Below are positions 16,107 through 25,189 of a stretch of 64,000 bases of DNA, one piece after another. The DNA is taken from NCBI GenBank assembly GCA_964509205.1, contig CAZDVW010000002.1, forward strand, positions 1 to 64,000, given 5' to 3'. The DNA is from Duodenibacillus sp964509205 (GTDB taxonomy: Bacteria; Pseudomonadota; Gammaproteobacteria; Burkholderiales; Burkholderiaceae_F). How positions within the stretch are numbered: the first letter of the stretch is position 1; each line of letters begins with the position of its first letter. The translations under genes and the position numbers were made by a program. Under the pieces are notes generated by a model. That model worked only from the letters and a program-made list of their open reading frames with translations. It was not told the DNA's origin and ran no database searches.

Positions 16107-18665
16107 TTACGTCGTTTTTTCAATGACTCGCAGAATTTCTCTTTCGATGGAAAGAATCGTCTCGGGCTCTTTTAATCGATCGCCGTCAATGAGAAAAATA
16201 TCCTCGACGCGTTCATCGAGCGTCGTGATCTTCGCACTGACCATATTGACGCCGTAGGAGGTCAGGATCAACGAAATCGTATAAAGGAGTCCCATTCGAT
16301 CGTTGCACGCAATCTGCAACAACCATCCTTTCCCGGAAGCATCCTGTTCGATATCCACAACGGGTTTGACCGGGAAACTTCGCGAACGTCGAGAAAGGCG
16401 TCCCGTTTTGGTTTGCGGCAGTTTCCCGGATTCGAGAAGATTTTCTCTGAGACGCGTGCTGAAGGTATCCTTAAATTCAGCGAAATCAACATGTCCGCGT
16501 TTGTCTTCTGCCAAAAACGTGTCGAGCGCCCATCCCGAATGCGTCGTGTGAATGCGTGCTTCAAGTACCGACAGACCGTTGCATTCGAAGGCATAAAGAA
16601 CTTTAGAGAACAAGCCGGTTTGATCCGGAAGAAAGATAAAAATCTTAATAAGGCCTTTGCCGAGATCTTTGAGTTCGATAACCGGATTCTCACGTTTTTG
16701 ATCGGCAGCGAGCGCCGAGGTATGCCAGACAATGTCCTCAACGCTGTTTCGCATGAAATAGGCAAGATCGAGTTCTTTGAAAAAGCGATCGATTTCTTCC
16801 TTCTTAACAGGGGTATCCTTTAAAGCCTTACAGACGTCGTTTTTCTTTTCCTTAATAAACGATTCTTTGCTTGTCGGCTGAAGTTTTCCGGAAAGAAATC
16901 CCAGCGTTTTTTTGTATAAATCTTCCAGCAGCTGCGCTTTCCAACTGTTCCAAATTTTCGGATTCGTCGCTCGAATATCAGCCACAGTCAGCAGATAGAG
17001 CGCATCCAATCGCTCTTTGCTGCCGACTAGTTTCGAAAAAGTCTGAATAACTTTCGGGTCGCTTGTATCCTTTTTCTGTGCAACCGAGCTCATCGTCAGA
17101 TGCTCACGAACCAAAAATTCGACAAACTGAACGTCTTCTTTTGCGTAACCGAGTTCCAGAGCAAACTGCCCGACGGCTTTCGCACCGATTTGCGCATGAT
17201 GACCGCCTTGACCTTTTCCGACATCATGAAAAAGGGCGGCAAGCACTAACAGCTCCGGCCGCTCGACTTCCGACATCACCTGAGAGCACTGAGGAAATTC
17301 ATGTGCATACGTCGAATGAGTAAAACGACGGATAAATTTAATGGCTCGAAGCGTATGCTGATCAACGGTATAGGCATGAAACAAATCGTGCTGCATTTGT
17401 CCGACAATGCGCCCGAAGTCCGGAATTAATCGACCAAGAATTCCCCATTGATTCATTAACTGAAGACAACGCGTGCAGCCATAGCGCGATTCGAGAATGG
17501 AACGAAAGAGTCTTTTACAGTCGGGACTTTTGAACTTCTCCGGATTGGACCGATTAACGCTTCGATACAGCGTGCGCATGAGGTGCGCGGAAAAGTCTTT
17601 TAATTCTTGATGAACAGAAAACTCAAAAAACAGTTTTAGAAAATTCTCCGGGTGATTTTCTAAGAGTGTTTCATCTGCGACATCCAGCGTCGAGCCGCGA
17701 GCAAGAAATTCCGGGGTAATTGCCTTGATCGGCAACTTGGCCTCATAGGGATTAAAAAGTCGCTCCTCAAGCGAGCGCATGGCCACCGCGTTTAACAATT
17801 CCACATTGTGCGCATTTCTGTAGTAGCGCTTCATGAGCAGTTCAGCGGCATCGAGTCCGGAGGTTCCTGTGATGCCGAGCGACTGTGCCAGAGGAATTTG
17901 TTTTTCAAAGAGAAGCCGATTTTCGCGTCGTCCGCTTAAAAGTTGCAGGCATAAACGCAGATTCGAGAGAAACGCTTTTGCAGCCGACAGTTCTTTTTCC
18001 TCTTCGCCGGTAAGAATTCCGCTGACGGCTAAATCCTCGAGGCGATTGCCGAAACCGGCAGCTTGGGCGCACCACAAAATGACCTGAATATCCCTGAGTC
18101 CGCCGAGACTTTCTTTGACATCCGGTTCAAGTTCGTAGGGTGTTTCATCGTGCTTTCGGTGACGCTGAAGCATTTCAAACTTTTTTTCTTGAAAAAAGTG
18201 CTTGGCATCGAAATGTTGAAAAAAAAGGCTTTTTGTATACTCAAAAAGCGATTTGTCCCCGAACAAAAACCGTGATTCAAGAAAATTGGTCGAGACCGAG
18301 ACGTCTTTTTCGGCTTCCCTGACAGTTTCATCCGGGGTTCTGACGGCGGTACCAACCGACAGTCCGAGATCCCAAAGCGATGTCAGAAATGCGCTGATTT
18401 TTTCCTTTTCAGCCGCCGGCAAGTCTTCGGGAATCAGAACGAGAGCATCGATGTCGGAAAACGGAAACAGCTCATACCGAGAAAAACTTCCTGCAGCCAA
18501 AAAAGCAATTGAATCGGAAAGAGAGGCCTCTTTGGCTTTTAAAGTAAGCGTCTTCTCTAAAAGCACAGCATGAGCTGCCAGATAGTTTTCGGCATTCCCG
18601 TCGATCAAAAAAGTCCGGCCGAGCCGATCTTTCTCTTCTTGATATCTTGCGGTTGCGCTGTTCAC
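16107..18665 (-). CDS. glnD: Bifunctional [protein-PII] uridylyltransferase / uridylyl-removing enzyme
   Basis: Senses glutamine and (de)uridylylates PII proteins, controlling glutamine synthetase and nitrogen genes. The product has 852 residues. The domains run: nucleotidyltransferase (about 45-180, metal site SDIDALVL), a helical domain, HD phosphohydrolase (HDVGKGQGGHH near 477) and two C-terminal ACT domains (about 685-760 and 785-852) that bind glutamine. The nucleotidyltransferase loop reads AAGSFSRYELFPFSDID where most GlnD have GGYGRGEL, so it is diverged but keeps the Gly-Ser and both Asp. The start is GTG, 10 bp after the map stop, with GAGAG upstream. The run ygfZ-map-glnD is likely one transcript. 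Confidence 0.93.
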   Translation of the reverse strand: MNSATARYQEEKDRLGRTFLIDGNAENYLAAHAVLLEKTLTLKAKEASLSDSIAFLAAGSFSRYELFPFSDIDALVLIPEDLPAAEKEKISAFLTSLWDLGLSVGTAVRTPDETVREAEKDVSVSTNFLESRFLFGDKSLFEYTKSLFFQHFDAKHFFQEKKFEMLQRHRKHDETPYELEPDVKESLGGLRDIQVILWCAQAAGFGNRLEDLAVSGILTGEEEKELSAAKAFLSNLRLCLQLLSGRRENRLLFEKQIPLAQSLGITGTSGLDAAELLMKRYYRNAHNVELLNAVAMRSLEERLFNPYEAKLPIKAITPEFLARGSTLDVADETLLENHPENFLKLFFEFSVHQELKDFSAHLMRTLYRSVNRSNPEKFKSPDCKRLFRSILESRYGCTRCLQLMNQWGILGRLIPDFGRIVGQMQHDLFHAYTVDQHTLRAIKFIRRFTHSTYAHEFPQCSQVMSEVERPELLVLAALFHDVGKGQGGHHAQIGAKAVGQFALELGYAKEDVQFVEFLVREHLTMSSVAQKKDTSDPKVIQTFSKLVGSKERLDALYLLTVADIRATNPKIWNSWKAQLLEDLYKKTLGFLSGKLQPTSKESFIKEKKNDVCKALKDTPVKKEEIDRFFKELDLAYFMRNSVEDIVWHTSALAADQKRENPVIELKDLGKGLIKIFIFLPDQTGLFSKVLYAFECNGLSVLEARIHTTHSGWALDTFLAEDKRGHVDFAEFKDTFSTRLRENLLESGKLPQTKTGRLSRRSRSFPVKPVVDIEQDASGKGWLLQIACNDRMGLLYTISLILTSYGVNMVSAKITTLDERVEDIFLIDGDRLKEPETILSIEREILRVIEKTT

Positions 18666-18675
18666 AACTCTCTCT

Positions 18676-19512
18676 TTACTTAAACTGCGTCGGTTTTTTC
18701 CAGCCTTTGACCCAAGAAGGCGCTTCGCGAGAGCCTTCGCTCACGGTCAGAATGTCGTAGCCGGTTTCGGTCACGAGAACCTGCAGTTCCCACTGAGCAG
18801 AAAGACTCTGATCCTTCGTCACAACCGTCCAGCCGTTGCCGAGCGTCGAAATATTGCGTTTACCGGCATTGACCATCGGTTCCACCGTAAAAATCATTCC
18901 GGGTTCAAAATTGGCTGTCGGCGCTGAAATCGGAAAATGGCTCACATGCGGTTCTCCGTGAAAAACGCTGCCGATTCCATGGCCGCCATACTCACGGACG
19001 ACGGATAGTCCGAGCGGAGTGACGAAATCGTAGCAGGCCTGTCCGATGTCATTGAATTGACCGCCCGGACGCACGGCCTCGATGCCTGCCCACATGCACT
19101 CAAAGGTTGCTTGCGTTAAGCGATTTCCTGCAATGGTGGGTTTGCCGACCTGAAACATGCGTGAATTGTCGCCGTAAAAGCCGTCTTTTTCCAAGGTCAC
19201 GTCAATATTGACAATGTCGCCGTTTCGAAGAATTTTCTTTTCGCTCGGGATGCCGTGACAAATCACATGATTAACAGAAATACACGTTGCCGCCGGGTAG
19301 GGAGTCATTCCGGCAGGGGCGTAGTGCAGACAAGCCGATTTTGCCCCTAAAACCTTCTCGATGTGTTCCAACATCAGATCGTCTAAGCGTTTTGTACTCA
19401 CGCCAACCTTGACGAAAGGGGTGATGAAATCAAGCAGCCGTGACGCCAGATAGCTCACGTGTCGGATGGCCGCAATTTCGTCTTTGTTATAGATAATAAT
19501 CGAAGAAGTCAT
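18676..19512 (-). CDS. map: Type I methionine aminopeptidase
   Basis: Removes N-terminal methionine from nascent proteins using two metal ions. The product has 278 residues. Metal ligands are visible in IDVTLEKDGFYGDNSRMF (two Asp), GGHGIGSVFHGEPHVSHF (His) and GMIFTVEPMVNAG (Glu). The substrate His lies in the LHYAPAGMTPYPAATCISVN segment. It overlaps ygfZ by 4 bp upstream and is followed after 10 bp by glnD. map beside glnD is a recurrent order in proteobacteria, although rpsB usually lies upstream of map; here ygfZ does instead. Confidence 0.94.
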   Translation of the reverse strand: MTSSIIIYNKDEIAAIRHVSYLASRLLDFITPFVKVGVSTKRLDDLMLEHIEKVLGAKSACLHYAPAGMTPYPAATCISVNHVICHGIPSEKKILRNGDIVNIDVTLEKDGFYGDNSRMFQVGKPTIAGNRLTQATFECMWAGIEAVRPGGQFNDIGQACYDFVTPLGLSVVREYGGHGIGSVFHGEPHVSHFPISAPTANFEPGMIFTVEPMVNAGKRNISTLGNGWTVVTKDQSLSAQWELQVLVTETGYDILTVSEGSREAPSWVKGWKKPTQFK

Positions 19513-20309
19513 TTGTTATCGTTTACCGTTTTGACAAGACTGAGAGTTTCGCCCGCATCGGAAAAAAGTACATTCGGTGTTTCTTTGACGGAAACCTCTG
19601 CCAAGCAAGCTCGACCCGAAGCATATACGAGTGAAGCGGCAACATCCTGTTTGCTGTTTTTTAAATCACCGCCGACTTGAAACCCTGACGGACTTCTTTC
19701 GTACAACGCCATTCTTCGGGAAGGCTTTCCGATGCTGTGAATTCGTGAGATGATTTCCTGCCCGACATAGCAACCTTTGTTCCAGGTTACAGCATCGAGC
19801 AGATCCAAATTCAGTGACTGCGCGATGAAACGGGCTTTGGTGGAGGAAAACACCCAGGGGAAAAGCGCTTTGGCTGAGGCCTCCCACCAAGAGTCTTCAG
19901 CCATTGGCGTCTCTAGTGAGGTTTGCGAAAGAAGTAAGCCCCCGAAGGGAAGCGTGAAAAAAAGATCGGACGGGTTTTCTTCGCATTCCGTCGTGCCGTA
20001 AATCAACCACTTCTCCTCTGACTCAACCGAAACCTCTCTTCGCAGCGTGTACAGACGCAAACGCCGAGAAAGGAAATCGAGATTATCTTTGGCCGTTAAA
20101 GCAAAAATAGCGCCCGAGTGCTCAAAAAGTAGCCACGTCGCCAGAAGTTTTCCCGCCGGATCACAATAGCCGGCCAGTCTTAATTGATCATCAATACGGT
20201 CGACATCGAGCGTGATTTGTCCCTGCAGAAAAGCTCGGACATCCCGTCCCGTAAAGCGCAGTACCCCAAGTCGGGTTAGGGGACACAAAGTCTTTTTGAA
20301 TATCGTCAT
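19509..20309 (-). CDS. ygfZ: YgfZ/GcvT-like tRNA-modification, Fe-S maintenance protein
   Basis: Folate-binding protein that helps repair or assemble Fe-S clusters of enzymes such as MiaB. The product has 266 residues. The diagnostic motif is KGCYVGQEIISRIH near residues 176-189, with the conserved Cys. The N-terminus GVLRFTGRDVRAFLQGQITLD matches the GcvT-like fold, with the FLQGQ motif. It is the first gene of the ygfZ-map-glnD transcript and is divergent from mltG across 80 bp, so both promoters must lie in that interval. Confidence 0.88.
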   Translation of the reverse strand: MTIFKKTLCPLTRLGVLRFTGRDVRAFLQGQITLDVDRIDDQLRLAGYCDPAGKLLATWLLFEHSGAIFALTAKDNLDFLSRRLRLYTLRREVSVESEEKWLIYGTTECEENPSDLFFTLPFGGLLLSQTSLETPMAEDSWWEASAKALFPWVFSSTKARFIAQSLNLDLLDAVTWNKGCYVGQEIISRIHSIGKPSRRMALYERSPSGFQVGGDLKNSKQDVAASLVYASGRACLAEVSVKETPNVLFSDAGETLSLVKTVNDNK

Positions 20310-20389
20310 ACAATGTCGCCTTCAGCGTAATCCATGTATTATGGCGCAGATATTTAACTTGTGCTTTTCCGATTTCGATTGAGGCATCA

Positions 20390-21535
20390 GTGGGGCTGTT
20401 TTTTAAAGATTCCGGCGATTCTCTGCCTGAGGAAGGTGAAACCTCTTTCTCGGGCAGACTGCTTTTCCTTAAGGCGCGTCTTCAATCGTATTTATCCTCT
20501 TTATCCGATACGCAGTACCGCATTGTTTTAGGAGCGGCCGCCGCCCTTTGTGCGTTTACGCTCCTTATCTTTGCAGGGATTTTCTATCTGCATTGGCCCG
20601 TCTCCTTTAAAGGCGTCGGATCCGACCAAGTCGACATTGCCGTTGCCCGCGGTGACACAGCGCGGCTCATTGCACGCAAAGTCTCTCAGAGCGGGCTTGA
20701 GGTCAACGAAACGGTTTTAGAAGTTTTATTGCGTTTGCAAGGCGATGACTCTCGAATTCACGTTGGCCGCTATCGATTTGAACGCGGTGTTTCTATTTGG
20801 GAAATTGCCGGGCAGATCGCCGACGGCATGGTGGCAGAGGGGAAAATTCGAATTCATGACGGAATGACATTTCGGGATTTACGCGCCGTTGTGAATGCCA
20901 GCCCGGATTTGGAACACACGACGCTCACTATGACGGATGAAGAAATTCTTCAGAAAATCGGTGCCGCAGAAAAACACCCGGAAGGACTTTTTTCTCCCGA
21001 TACCTACCAGTTCAGAGCGGGAGTGACGGATTTAACGTTTTATATTGCTGCGTATAAAAAACAAAAAGCCATCCTAGAGCGCGAGTGGAAAAACAGGCTT
21101 CCCGGGTTAAAACTTAAGACGCCTTACGAGGCGCTGATCCTAGCCTCCGTCATTGAGAAAGAAACAGGCATTCGAACCGACCGCCATCTGGTGAGCTCCG
21201 TCTTTCATAACCGGCTGAAAATCTGGATGCCTCTGCAAACGGATCCGACCATCATTTACGGATTGGGCGACGAATTCAGCGGTCGCTTAAGAAAGCGCGA
21301 CTTAAGACGTCCGGGACCGTACAACAGTTATCTCAACTACGGACTTCCGCCGACGCCGATTGCAATGCCGACGGCCGAATCCATTCAAGCCGCCTTACAC
21401 CCGACCTCAACGAAGTATCTATACTTTGTCGCTCGAGGGGACGGTACAACGGTTTTTTCCAATACGCTTGACTCTCACAATCGGGCAGTGACGAAATATC
21501 AAAAAACAAAACCAAGGGCAAAGGCAAAGCCATGA
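20390..21535 (+). CDS. mltG: Endolytic murein transglycosylase
   Basis: Inner-membrane lytic transglycosylase that cleaves nascent glycan strands and sets their length. The product has 381 residues. A single transmembrane helix lies at about 43-66 (IVLGAAAALCAFTLLIFAGIF) after a cytoplasmic tail. The YceG domain follows, with the catalytic Glu in ASVIEKETG near residue 255 and the conserved LQTDPTIIYGLG. GTG 20390 has GAGG upstream at 7 bp. The order mltG-tmk-holB is the standard proteobacterial one, and its stop overlaps the tmk start as ATGA. Confidence 0.93.
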   Translation: MGLFFKDSGDSLPEEGETSFSGRLLFLKARLQSYLSSLSDTQYRIVLGAAAALCAFTLLIFAGIFYLHWPVSFKGVGSDQVDIAVARGDTARLIARKVSQSGLEVNETVLEVLLRLQGDDSRIHVGRYRFERGVSIWEIAGQIADGMVAEGKIRIHDGMTFRDLRAVVNASPDLEHTTLTMTDEEILQKIGAAEKHPEGLFSPDTYQFRAGVTDLTFYIAAYKKQKAILEREWKNRLPGLKLKTPYEALILASVIEKETGIRTDRHLVSSVFHNRLKIWMPLQTDPTIIYGLGDEFSGRLRKRDLRRPGPYNSYLNYGLPPTPIAMPTAESIQAALHPTSTKYLYFVARGDGTTVFSNTLDSHNRAVTKYQKTKPRAKAKP

Positions 21536-22143
21536 GGCGAGGATCTTTTATTACATTCGAGGGAATTGACGGCGCTGGAAAAAGTACGCAAATCGAAGCC
21601 TTAGTCAATCTTCTTGAAACGTCCGGATTGGAAGTTGTTCGGACTCGGGAACCCGGCGGAACGCCGTTGTCTGAAAAAATTCGCTCGCTCCTTCTGAACG
21701 ATGCCATGGACGTCATGACAGAAACGCTCCTTTTTTTCGCCTCACGCCGTGAGCACATTGCACAGGTGATTGAACCGGCGCTTAAGCGGGGTGCTTGGGT
21801 CGTTTCGGATCGCTTTACGGATGCGACTTTTGCCTACCAGGTCGGAGCCAAGGGGTGCGCGGCTCGTGATGTGGAACTCCTTGAAAAATTGGTTCAAAAG
21901 GATCTGCAGCCGGATCACACGATTCTTTTTGACATCTCTCCGCAACAGGCCGCTTTGCGCCGTGCCGGCACGCATCAAACAGACCGGTTCGAACAAGAAG
22001 ACATTGCCTTTTTCGACTCCGTTCGCAAAGCCTATTTGGATCGCGCCGATCGGTTTCGTGATCGATTTTTCATCCTCAATGCCGAACAGTCTCCTGAGAC
22101 CATTACGCACTGTTTGCTCGCGGAGGCCAAAACATGGCTTTAG
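21532..22143 (+). CDS. tmk: Thymidylate kinase
   Basis: Phosphorylates dTMP to dTDP. The product has 203 residues. The P-loop FEGIDGAGKSTQ lies at about 9-20, the dTMP-binding TREPGGTP near 38-45 and the DRFTDATFAYQ motif near 91-101. The start overlaps the mltG stop (ATGA), and the 3' end overlaps holB by 10 bp, so the three genes are translationally coupled. Confidence 0.94.
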   Translation: MRRGSFITFEGIDGAGKSTQIEALVNLLETSGLEVVRTREPGGTPLSEKIRSLLLNDAMDVMTETLLFFASRREHIAQVIEPALKRGAWVVSDRFTDATFAYQVGAKGCAARDVELLEKLVQKDLQPDHTILFDISPQQAALRRAGTHQTDRFEQEDIAFFDSVRKAYLDRADRFRDRFFILNAEQSPETITHCLLAEAKTWL

Positions 22144-23165
22144 CGCAATATCCATGGCAGAAGAACCTCGCCGGTGAATTAAACGCTCTAAAGAGAGCCA
22201 TGCCCAATGCCGTGCTCCTTTACGGACCGCGCGGGATCGGCACATTCGACTTGGCGCATGCCTTTGCCAAATCCCTTTTGTGTGAAAAACCAACCGCAGA
22301 CGGCGGCTCTTGCGGTCAATGCCGGGGTTGCAAACTGCTTAAGACGTTTTCTCATCCGGATATCCGCTATCTTGTGAGTGAGGCCGAAGCACTTCCACGA
22401 GAAATCCCGTTTACGCCCCCGGAAAACGCTTCCAGCACACGCAAAACGCTTTATCGAGAAATCCTGATTCATCAAACGCACGCCTTATCGGATTTTTTAA
22501 CACTCAAAAGCCATGAGGGCGGTCGACGCATCATTCTTGTCTACCCGGCAGACAAAATCCGAGCCGAGGCTGCGGCTTCTCTTTTAAAAAGTATCGAGGA
22601 ACCGCCGGAAAACACTGTTTTTATTTTGGTTTCTGATGAAATTGACCGAGTCTTGCCGACAATCCGCTCTCGATGCCGTCTGATTCGAGCCATACCGCCT
22701 TCGCATGAAGAGGCTCTGACTTGGCTTCAGGGGCAAAGCGTCGAAGATCCGAAACGGGTTTTGGAAGCCGCCGGCGGCATGCCGCTTTCGGTCTTTGAAG
22801 TCGACGACAAACGAATCCTTTCAAGAGACGACGAAGAAAAACTGCTTTCCCTGCTTCTCAAAGGGAAGGCGGCCGATTCCGATGACGTCTCATCGGCTGT
22901 CGGACGAGATCTGCCGCTTCCGGCTGTCTCTCAGTTTTTATCGCGTTGGGCTTGGGATCTCGCTTCGCTTCGCGAAGGGGGAGAAGCTCGTTATTTTTCC
23001 AGACAGACCGACGCCATGCGTCGCATCGCTCAACGAACACAGGCATCCAATCTTTACGCATGGATCAACAGCGTCAACGACGTATGCCGCGCCAGCTCGC
23101 ATCCTTTGAACGCCAAAATGACGATTGAAGCTCTTCTTTTGGCCTATGTTCGCGCACTTTTTTGA
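22134..23165 (+). CDS. holB: DNA polymerase III delta prime subunit
   Basis: Non-ATPase subunit of the clamp loader. The product has 343 residues. The P-loop region reads GPRGIGTFDLA, lacking the catalytic Lys-Ser/Thr, as expected for delta prime. The zinc module is visible as CGQCRGC near 60-67, and the sensor/arginine-finger SRC motif lies in TIRSRCRLIR. It starts inside tmk with a 10-bp overlap. panC follows 15 bp after its stop. Confidence 0.92.
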   Translation: MALAQYPWQKNLAGELNALKRAMPNAVLLYGPRGIGTFDLAHAFAKSLLCEKPTADGGSCGQCRGCKLLKTFSHPDIRYLVSEAEALPREIPFTPPENASSTRKTLYREILIHQTHALSDFLTLKSHEGGRRIILVYPADKIRAEAAASLLKSIEEPPENTVFILVSDEIDRVLPTIRSRCRLIRAIPPSHEEALTWLQGQSVEDPKRVLEAAGGMPLSVFEVDDKRILSRDDEEKLLSLLLKGKAADSDDVSSAVGRDLPLPAVSQFLSRWAWDLASLREGGEARYFSRQTDAMRRIAQRTQASNLYAWINSVNDVCRASSHPLNAKMTIEALLLAYVRALF

Positions 23166-23180
23166 TTTTCGGAGTTCGAT

Positions 23181-24026
23181 ATGATTATTGCATCGACAGT
23201 TCAAGATGTCCGGCGAGCCGTCAAAGAATGGCGCAGGGCAGGCGAGACGATTGGTCTTGTTCCGACAATGGGTTACCTTCACGAAGGGCATGCAAGTCTT
23301 GTAAAAGCTGCCAAAAAAGACTGCAGCCGCACCATCGTTTCCGTTTTTGTGAATCCGACACAGTTCGGACCGAATGAAGATTTCGAGAGTTATCCGCGCA
23401 ATTTCGAACAGGACTGCACTCTTTTGGAATCTCTCGGCGTCGATTTAGTCTTTCATCCGGATCCAAAGGAATTGTATGAGCCGGATTTTTGCACGTGGGT
23501 CGAAACAACAGAGTTAACGAAAAACCTGTGCGGTAAAACACGACCGACGCATTTTCGCGGCGTCTGCACAGTCGTGAGCAAACTCTTTCACATTGCGGCT
23601 CCGGATAAAGCCTATTTCGGTCAGAAAGACGCCCAGCAACTGGCTGTTATCACACGCATGGTTCGGGATTTGAATTTTGATATTGAAATCATCGGCTGCC
23701 CGATCGTTCGAGAAGGCGATGGTCTCGCTAAATCAAGCCGCAACAAGTATCTGAATGACGAAGAAAGAAAGGCTGCGCTGGTTCTTAGCCTGTCACTAAA
23801 AAAGGCCCGCAGCCTCTGCGAGGCCGGTGAAACGGACACGGCTCGTATTTTGCAGACAATTCGAGACGTCATTGCCGGGGAACCGCTTGCGAAACTTGAC
23901 TACGCAGAGGCCGTTGATGCTCTCAGCATGAAACCGGTCTCTCAAGTGACAGGATCCGTTCTTTTTGCCATTGCCGTTTATATCGGAAAGACGCGTCTCA
24001 TTGATAACTTCATCATTTCACGGTAA
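23181..24026 (+). CDS. panC: Pantothenate synthetase
   Basis: Joins pantoate and beta-alanine with ATP to make pantothenate, the precursor of coenzyme A. The product has 281 residues, the usual length. PTMGYLHEGHASL holds the HxGH-type ATP site, FVNPTQFGPNED binds pantoate, and KSSRNKYL is the KMSKS equivalent. The ATG follows CGGAG at about 8 bp. It lies 15 bp after holB, so it may be read from the mltG operon. panB and panD are not in the window. Confidence 0.95.
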   Translation: MIIASTVQDVRRAVKEWRRAGETIGLVPTMGYLHEGHASLVKAAKKDCSRTIVSVFVNPTQFGPNEDFESYPRNFEQDCTLLESLGVDLVFHPDPKELYEPDFCTWVETTELTKNLCGKTRPTHFRGVCTVVSKLFHIAAPDKAYFGQKDAQQLAVITRMVRDLNFDIEIIGCPIVREGDGLAKSSRNKYLNDEERKAALVLSLSLKKARSLCEAGETDTARILQTIRDVIAGEPLAKLDYAEAVDALSMKPVSQVTGSVLFAIAVYIGKTRLIDNFIISR

Positions 24027-24061
24027 AGTTACGCCCGCGACACAAAATAGGAGCGTGCGAC

Positions 24062-24178
24062 GTGGATTCCGAGAAACTGAAAGTTGTCTTCGAATGGGTT
24101 GTTCGCATTGCTGTTTTGTGTGCGTTGCTAAAAATCGTCTATGACGTCATTTTGGCGGAACACACTTTTTTCAACTAA
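24062..24178 (+). CDS. Small single-span membrane peptide (38 aa), unknown
   Basis: A short gene of 38 codons between panC and tRNA-Ser. A GTG start at 24062 follows a strong AGGAG (24049-24053) at 8 bp, and the frame ends at TAA 24176-24178. The peptide has a polar N-terminus (DSEKLK), then one hydrophobic helix (WVVRIAVLCALLKIVYDVIL), then a short tail. The SD quality, spacing and clean membrane-helix composition support a real small protein. I do not recognise a family. Being 35 bp after panC, it is probably cotranscribed with it. Confidence 0.6.
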   Translation: MDSEKLKVVFEWVVRIAVLCALLKIVYDVILAEHTFFN

Positions 24179-24197
24179 AAGGTTGTTCCGATCCAGC

Positions 24198-24287
24198 GGA
24201 AGTGTGGCAGAGTGGTTGAATGCACCGGTCTTGAAAACCGGCGACGGTTTACGCCGTCCGTGAGTTCGAATCTCACCGCTTCCGCCA
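24198..24287 (+). tRNA. tRNA-Ser (UGA)
   Basis: A complete class II tRNA of 90 nt. The acceptor is GGAAGTG (24198-24204) with CGCTTCC (24277-24283), discriminator G24284, and CCA encoded at 24285-24287. The anticodon stem CCGGT/ACCGG encloses loop CTTGAAA, giving anticodon TGA at 24232-24234. The long variable arm (GACGGTTTACGCCGTC) is typical of serine tRNA. It reads UCA and related serine codons. Confidence 0.96.
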
Positions 24288-24365
24288 ATGGCTTCTCTCA
24301 GAGAGAAGCGATCCCAGAGATTTCCTTATTCTTGACCATTCTTTGAATGGTGATTCGGCAGAACG

Positions 24366-24391
24366 AAAAAACCGAGGAAATGCCTCGGTTT
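24366..24391 (-). terminator. Intrinsic terminator of the decarboxylase-cupin gene
   Basis: AAACCGAGG (24369-24377) pairs with CCTCGGTTT (24383-24391). On the minus strand the stem is followed by a run of six T (complement of A24366-24371). It lies 31 bp past the stop of the minus-strand gene. A second hairpin without T run, GCTTCTCT/AGAGAAGC at 24291-24309, follows the tRNA on the plus strand. Confidence 0.85.
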
Positions 24392-24421
24392 CTCCGTAAC
24401 TGCGTCTGTCAAGGACAAACT

Positions 24422-25189
24422 TTATTTGCCTGCTGCAGCCGCGTACTGCTCATCTGTGACGGCTTCAAGCCATTCGTTGGACGTGTTTTCGCCCTTGCAT
24501 TCAAACGCCAAATGGGCAAACCACGAGTCGCTGGATGCTCCGTGCCAGTGCTTGACACCGGCAGGAATGTGAATGACGGTTCCCGGAAGAATCGCAACGG
24601 CCGCTTTTCCTTCTTCCTGGTACCAACCGCGGCCGCCGACGCCGATCAGCATCTGGCCGCCGCCAGACGTAGCGCGGTGGATGTGCCAATTGTTGCGGCA
24701 CTTCGGTTCAAACGTCACGTTGTACACAGGAACCTGTTCGCTTGAGACACAAGCCAAATAGCTTTGTCCTTTGAAATAGGGGGCGTAGGCTGTATTTGGG
24801 TCTCCGATCGGAAAGAAAATCTCATTCTGAAAGCGTTCTTTTTCTGTCAGAACGGCATCGTCTTTCCAAATCTCTTTAGCCTGATTGAAAGCAGCCCACG
24901 CTTTGGGCCAACCGGCATAAAAAGCAATGTGCGTCAAAATTTCGGCAATTTCCTCTCGGCCGATTCCGTTTTGACGTGCCGTCTTTAGATGGTAAGAAAG
25001 CGAAGAATCGGTGATTCCCTGAGCCACCAGAGCCGTCACAGTGATTAAAGAGCGGTCGCGCAAAGACAACTTGTCATTGCGGCTCCAAACTTCACCGAAT
25101 AAAACATCGTCATTTAAGTGGGCAAATTCCGGTGCAAACTCTCCCAAAAGGGAACGTCCGGCCGTTTGCTGAATTTTGACTGCAGTCAT
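24422..25189 (-). CDS. Carboxymuconolactone decarboxylase-cupin fusion protein
   Basis: A two-domain protein of 255 residues. Residues about 25-115 match the carboxymuconolactone decarboxylase-like fold, with LSLRDRSLITVTALVAQG and EIAEILTHIAFYAGWPKAW, where the His is the usual active-site residue. Residues about 135-250 form a cupin: the metal-site segment NNWHIHRATSGGGQ and the second motif GTVIHIPAGVKHWHGA provide four His. There is no signal peptide. Such fusions are often annotated only generally; the substrate is unknown, although ring-lactone or peroxide chemistry is typical of the parts. It has its own terminator and is divergent from tctBAC. Confidence 0.85.
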   Translation of the reverse strand: MTAVKIQQTAGRSLLGEFAPEFAHLNDDVLFGEVWSRNDKLSLRDRSLITVTALVAQGITDSSLSYHLKTARQNGIGREEIAEILTHIAFYAGWPKAWAAFNQAKEIWKDDAVLTEKERFQNEIFFPIGDPNTAYAPYFKGQSYLACVSSEQVPVYNVTFEPKCRNNWHIHRATSGGGQMLIGVGGRGWYQEEGKAAVAILPGTVIHIPAGVKHWHGASSDSWFAHLAFECKGENTSNEWLEAVTDEQYAAAAGK

